Below are positions 8,501 to 10,372 of a DNA stretch of 10,372 nucleotides, piece after piece. The stretch is taken from NCBI GenBank assembly GCA_009775365.1, contig VSPM01000085.1, positions 1 through 10,372 on the forward strand, given 5' to 3'. The position numbers and the translations under genes were made by a program. The stretch's first letter is position 1; every line of letters starts with the position of its first letter. Under the pieces are notes generated by a model that did not search any database, was not told the DNA's origin, and was given only the letters and a program-made list of their open reading frames with translations. Origin of the DNA: Muribaculaceae bacterium (lineage in GTDB: Bacteria; Bacteroidota; Bacteroidia; Bacteroidales; Muribaculaceae).

Positions 8501-9004
8501 ATAGACAAGGCATGGCAGGAGCAGCTTCGCGAAATGGATGAGCTTCGCAAGTCGGTGCAGAATGCTTCTTATGAACAGAAAGACCCGCTGGTGATTTATA
8601 AGCTCGAAGCCTATGAGCTTTGGAAGAAGATGCTTTGGGAGATGAATTCAAAGTCGGTGGCTACTCTTATGAGAGGGAAGCTTGCCGTGCCTGATTATGC
8701 TGAGGCAAAGGCCGCTGAGGCCGCAGCCCGCGAAGCTCAGGAGCAGAGACGTCAGGCCATGGCACAGCAGCAGGAAATCCGCAGGGAATACACTTCACAG
8801 ACCATGCCTAACCCTTATGCCAACTATAGCACCACCCGCGATTCATATCCCGGTGAGAGCGCACAGCGCCAGGCCGCTCAGAATGTGAACCGTCCGGCTC
8901 AGACAAAGCAACCTGCCAAGGCTCAGCCGAGAGTTGGCCGCAACGATCCTTGTCCTTGCGGCAGCGGAAAGAAGTATAAGAACTGCCATGGAAAAGAGGA
9001 ATAA
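5522..9004 (+). CDS. secA: Preprotein translocase ATPase SecA
   Basis: SecA is the cytoplasmic and membrane-associated motor that pushes unfolded secretory proteins through SecYEG using ATP. Visible parts are the Walker A motif ATGEGKT (201-207), the DEAD-type box DEVDS (309-313), the preprotein cross-linking domain from about 320, GMTGTAMTEAGEF near 605, and helicase motifs NMAGRGTDI (721-729) and GRAGRQGDPGSS (760-771). Helical wing and scaffold regions follow, then a Gln/Ala-rich linker (about 1050-1138) and a SEC-C zinc site with C1144, C1146, C1155 and H1156. At 1160 residues it is about 260 longer than E. coli SecA (901). The extra length includes a charged helical insert at about 60-105 and a long insert at about 340-450; long SecA is usual in Bacteroidetes. 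The ATG at 5522 follows an A-rich leader and a good promoter. It clears the DUF4105 and PafA-like products among many others. Confidence 0.99.
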   Translation: MGLTNILKKIFGDQSERAVRPLWQRLEKEINPISEEIKNLSHDELRGRIEVIRDGLRGEAKEYKDKMAEIRTELETLDYDKREPYWKKIDELREEMFKMYARRLDEVLPEVFAVVKETARRFAQNELIEVTATQADRELAVAGKDFVSIEGDKAVYRNSWIAGGNQMTWDMVHYDVQLIGGMVLHGIMNGEKASNNIAEMATGEGKTLVATLPVFLNALTGEGVHVVTVNDYLAKRDSEWMGPLYQFHGLTVDCIDKTEPNSEERRRAYRCDITFGTNNEFGFDYLRDNMATQTSDLVQRDEHYYAIVDEVDSVLIDDARTPLIISGPVPKGDDQMFNDFKPNVEKVVNAQRKLVQGLLLEAKEKISAAMSGDAEKIAKFDKNREEGKKPLTADQLLEDGGLSLFRVYKGLPKHGPLIRYLSEEGIKQLLLKVEAKYMADNNREMPKAVEPLFFVIDEKNHSIELTDKGIEVLTGTTQDPDFFILPDIASQLSSVDNEEGTKEEHQQKKDELLQNYSVKAERVHTVNQLLKAYTLFDKDVEYVIDDNKIKIVDEQTGRIMEGRRYSDGLHQAIEAKEGVKVEAATQTYATITLQNYFRMYRKLAGMTGTAMTEAGEFYDIYKLEVTEIPTNRPVIRNDMNDRVYRTKKEKYAAVIQEVEDMVKAGRPVLVGTTSVEISELLSKMLQLRKIPHQVLNAKYHQKEAEIVAQAGKKGTVTIATNMAGRGTDIKLPQEVKDAGGLAIIGTERHESRRVDRQLRGRAGRQGDPGSSVFFVSFEDTVMRLFASERIVKTLDRLGFEEGDMLDGKMVNRSIETAQKRVEENNFGIRKRLVEYDDVMNAQRKGVYGRRQNALKGERIGTDIANMIYETSQELCSRRYEGGFKEFDEEVRKALAMELPFTEEEYAKLDAPVMTERLAESAMNTYARNKQKMAEGAMPYIKEFVEERGATGLVGVPVTDGRRMFNIRCDIKEAYDNNCAALTKSWEKTVLLSCIDKAWQEQLREMDELRKSVQNASYEQKDPLVIYKLEAYELWKKMLWEMNSKSVATLMRGKLAVPDYAEAKAAEAAAREAQEQRRQAMAQQQEIRREYTSQTMPNPYANYSTTRDSYPGESAQRQAAQNVNRPAQTKQPAKAQPRVGRNDPCPCGSGKKYKNCHGKEE

Positions 9005-9086
9005 CCATTTCCGGTGATAGATAAAAACAACATCGCCTCGCGCAAGTTTAGAAAGGTACAACCGTCCGCGATAGCAGGTAGGTGCT

Positions 9087-9123
9087 AAAAAGATAGCCGT
9101 CCAGGTTTTGGGCGGCTATTTTT
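9087..9123. terminator. Bidirectional intrinsic terminator between secA and the IS66 transposase
   Basis: A 10-bp stem pairs 9093-9102 (ATAGCCGTCC) with 9110-9119 (GGGCGGCTAT, one G-U wobble) around a 7-nt loop. A T run follows on the plus strand (9119-9123) and an A run precedes it (9087-9091), so it can work in both directions. It lies 82 bp after the secA stop, and the transposase stop codon (9116-9118) lies inside the right arm. It is probably part of the insertion sequence rather than an original secA terminator. Confidence 0.8.
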
Positions 9124-10372
9124 GTGAGGGTCTCCAGCGGTCGGGAAGCAGGTCTCGGTATTTTTCTATTGGTGTATTCGGCGGCCATGCGGCACACCGG
9201 TCGATGATGTCGCAGAAGTAGTCGAAGACGTTTACGCTGCAGCGATGGCAGGTGATTGCCAGCGAGTGGTACAGGGCGGCGGCTTCGGCTCCTGAGTGGG
9301 ATCCGATTGTCAGCCTGCGTCGGGTCAGGGATATGTAGCGGTTGATGCGCTCGACCTCGTTGTTGTCGAGTTTATAGGTTGGCGAGGCGAAGATGCGCGG
9401 TATCTCGTTCCATTGCCGGAGCGCATGTTCGGTGGCGGCAAGCAGCGGGTCGTCCGGAGGAACGCCGATGCGGTCTTTGACTGCGGTCAGTCTCATGCGG
9501 ATTTTTTCGAGCATCACCTTTGAGTATCGCTGTCGCCACTGAAGGTGATCGTCTTCCGTCCATCCGTCTTTGCCTATGCGGTGCTGATGCTCGAAGTGGT
9601 AAAGGAGTCCGAAGAGCTTTGCTATTTCCTGCGCCTGCGGATTGTCTTTCAGGTCGAGGAACTTCCGCTTGATGTGCTGCAGGCATGGCAACCTCTTTAT
9701 CCCGCTCATCCCGCCGATCCCGATATGCCGGTATCCCGAGTAATAGTCGCACTGGAAGGCTCCGCTGAAGCCTCTGATGTGCTGCTCGAAGACTTCGGCC
9801 GATCGGGAGCCGTCGTCATAGAAGAAGTACACAAGCCCGGTTGTCATGCCGACGAACACCCAGATGTAGCCCTTTTTGATCTTCCTGCCCGAAGGTGTCG
9901 CCACCTGCAGCCGCACTTTCTGATAGGTCTCGTCGCCGCAGATATAATTGTCCGCAACTATTGCCTGACCCAGCGCCTTGTATAGATTTTCCAGATGTAT
10001 CTTTACCTTGCTGACCAGTTTTTGTGCAGTGCCTTTGTCAAGGTCGAAGCCGTGGGCGCGGAAGTATTCGACTGCGTTTTCAAGAGGCATGCAATGCAAG
10101 TAGCGTAACTCGGTGAGTCCGGCTATAAAGGAAGAAGTGTACTGCGAGTTGAGCAGCGGCGCGGCGGGGGCGGAGCCTTTGTATATCTTCTCGTCCTGAA
10201 CATATTTTCTGACCTTGTAGATTATTTTCTTGAAGCGCATTGGCTCCATGACGTAGCGCACCACATCGCACTCTCCTATGAACGTTGCCGCCTCTGGATT
10301 GAAGTCGGGGCTGTCCGGCTCCACTACAACGGTCTCTACCTCGCATTCCGGATGAGTCTTTCTTTTGGCACC
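9116..10372 (-). CDS. IS66-family DDE transposase (5' partial)
   Basis: This transposase cuts and joins the ends of its insertion sequence. 418 residues are visible, and the frame is open to the right edge. A GTG at 10324 is only an internal codon, since the preceding residues (AKRKTHPECEVETVVVEP) still look like the IS66 N-terminal region. Numbering from the edge, the IS66 catalytic domain (PF03050 type) shows the DDE residues D147 (CGDETYQKV), D209 (FQCDYYSGY) and E341 (LDNNEVERINRY). The conserved CLQHIKRKF lies between the second and third. The C-terminus (GSHSGAEAAALYHSLAITC) also fits the family. The zinc-finger and leucine-zipper N-terminal parts, and any accessory TnpA/TnpB genes, would lie outside the window. 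No frameshift or internal stop is seen, so it may be active. It converges on secA. Confidence 0.93.
   Translation of the reverse strand, partial: GAKRKTHPECEVETVVVEPDSPDFNPEAATFIGECDVVRYVMEPMRFKKIIYKVRKYVQDEKIYKGSAPAAPLLNSQYTSSFIAGLTELRYLHCMPLENAVEYFRAHGFDLDKGTAQKLVSKVKIHLENLYKALGQAIVADNYICGDETYQKVRLQVATPSGRKIKKGYIWVFVGMTTGLVYFFYDDGSRSAEVFEQHIRGFSGAFQCDYYSGYRHIGIGGMSGIKRLPCLQHIKRKFLDLKDNPQAQEIAKLFGLLYHFEHQHRIGKDGWTEDDHLQWRQRYSKVMLEKIRMRLTAVKDRIGVPPDDPLLAATEHALRQWNEIPRIFASPTYKLDNNEVERINRYISLTRRRLTIGSHSGAEAAALYHSLAITCHRCSVNVFDYFCDIIDRCAAWPPNTPIEKYRDLLPDRWRPSQK

Larger units (their letters stand above)
9078..10372 (-). mobile_element. IS66-family insertion sequence (one end inside the window)
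   Basis: The element is identified by its IS66 transposase on the minus strand and continues past the window's right edge. The end at about 9078 is a guess: sequence unlike coding DNA begins near GTAGGTGC (9078-9085), just before the terminator. Terminal inverted repeats and the 8-bp target duplication typical of IS66 cannot be checked, because the other end is not present. The 73 bp between the secA stop and this point (9005-9077) hold no gene that I can recognise. Confidence 0.55.

Noticed and set aside
9032..9072. ATCGC and GCGAT arms after secA as a terminator
   Set aside because: A five-base stem with a loop of over 30 bases and no T run is not convincing.

Overview
The window is chromosomal DNA from a member of the Bacteroidales, most likely a Muribaculaceae-type gut bacterium. 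I infer this from four things: the roughly 50% GC content, the long SecA with a zinc-binding tail, the DUF4105 and PafA-like gene pair, and a promoter before secA of the Bacteroidetes form (TAnnTTTG). No database search was possible, so the genus is not claimed.

Layout, left to right. Positions 1-930 hold the 3' part of an RsuA/RluB-type rRNA pseudouridine synthase whose N-terminus is a Gly/Asn/Arg-rich repeat tail. A very strong 19-bp hairpin fills the gap before asnS (993-2387), a complete asparaginyl-tRNA synthetase. Next come two translationally coupled envelope genes. The first (about 2471-3817) is an exported DUF4105 protein with five C-terminal membrane helices. The second (3814-5400) is an exported PafA-fold alkaline-phosphatase-like protein that has lost nearly all the expected catalytic residues. 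A Bacteroidetes-type promoter at 5473-5505 precedes secA (5522-9004), which encodes the preprotein translocase ATPase. A bidirectional terminator (9087-9123) separates secA from a convergent IS66-family DDE transposase (9116 to the window end, minus strand, 5' truncated).

The genes on the plus strand combine translation (rRNA modification, tRNA charging) with export (SecA, plus two proteins predicted to be exported through Sec). The DUF4105 and PafA-like pair overlap by 4 bp and probably work together at the cell envelope, but their function cannot be read from sequence. The IS66 element is the only mobile DNA seen. I found no CRISPR array, tRNA, rRNA, defence island or obvious novel system. 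The most interesting observation is the apparent pseudophosphatase coupled to the DUF4105 membrane protein.
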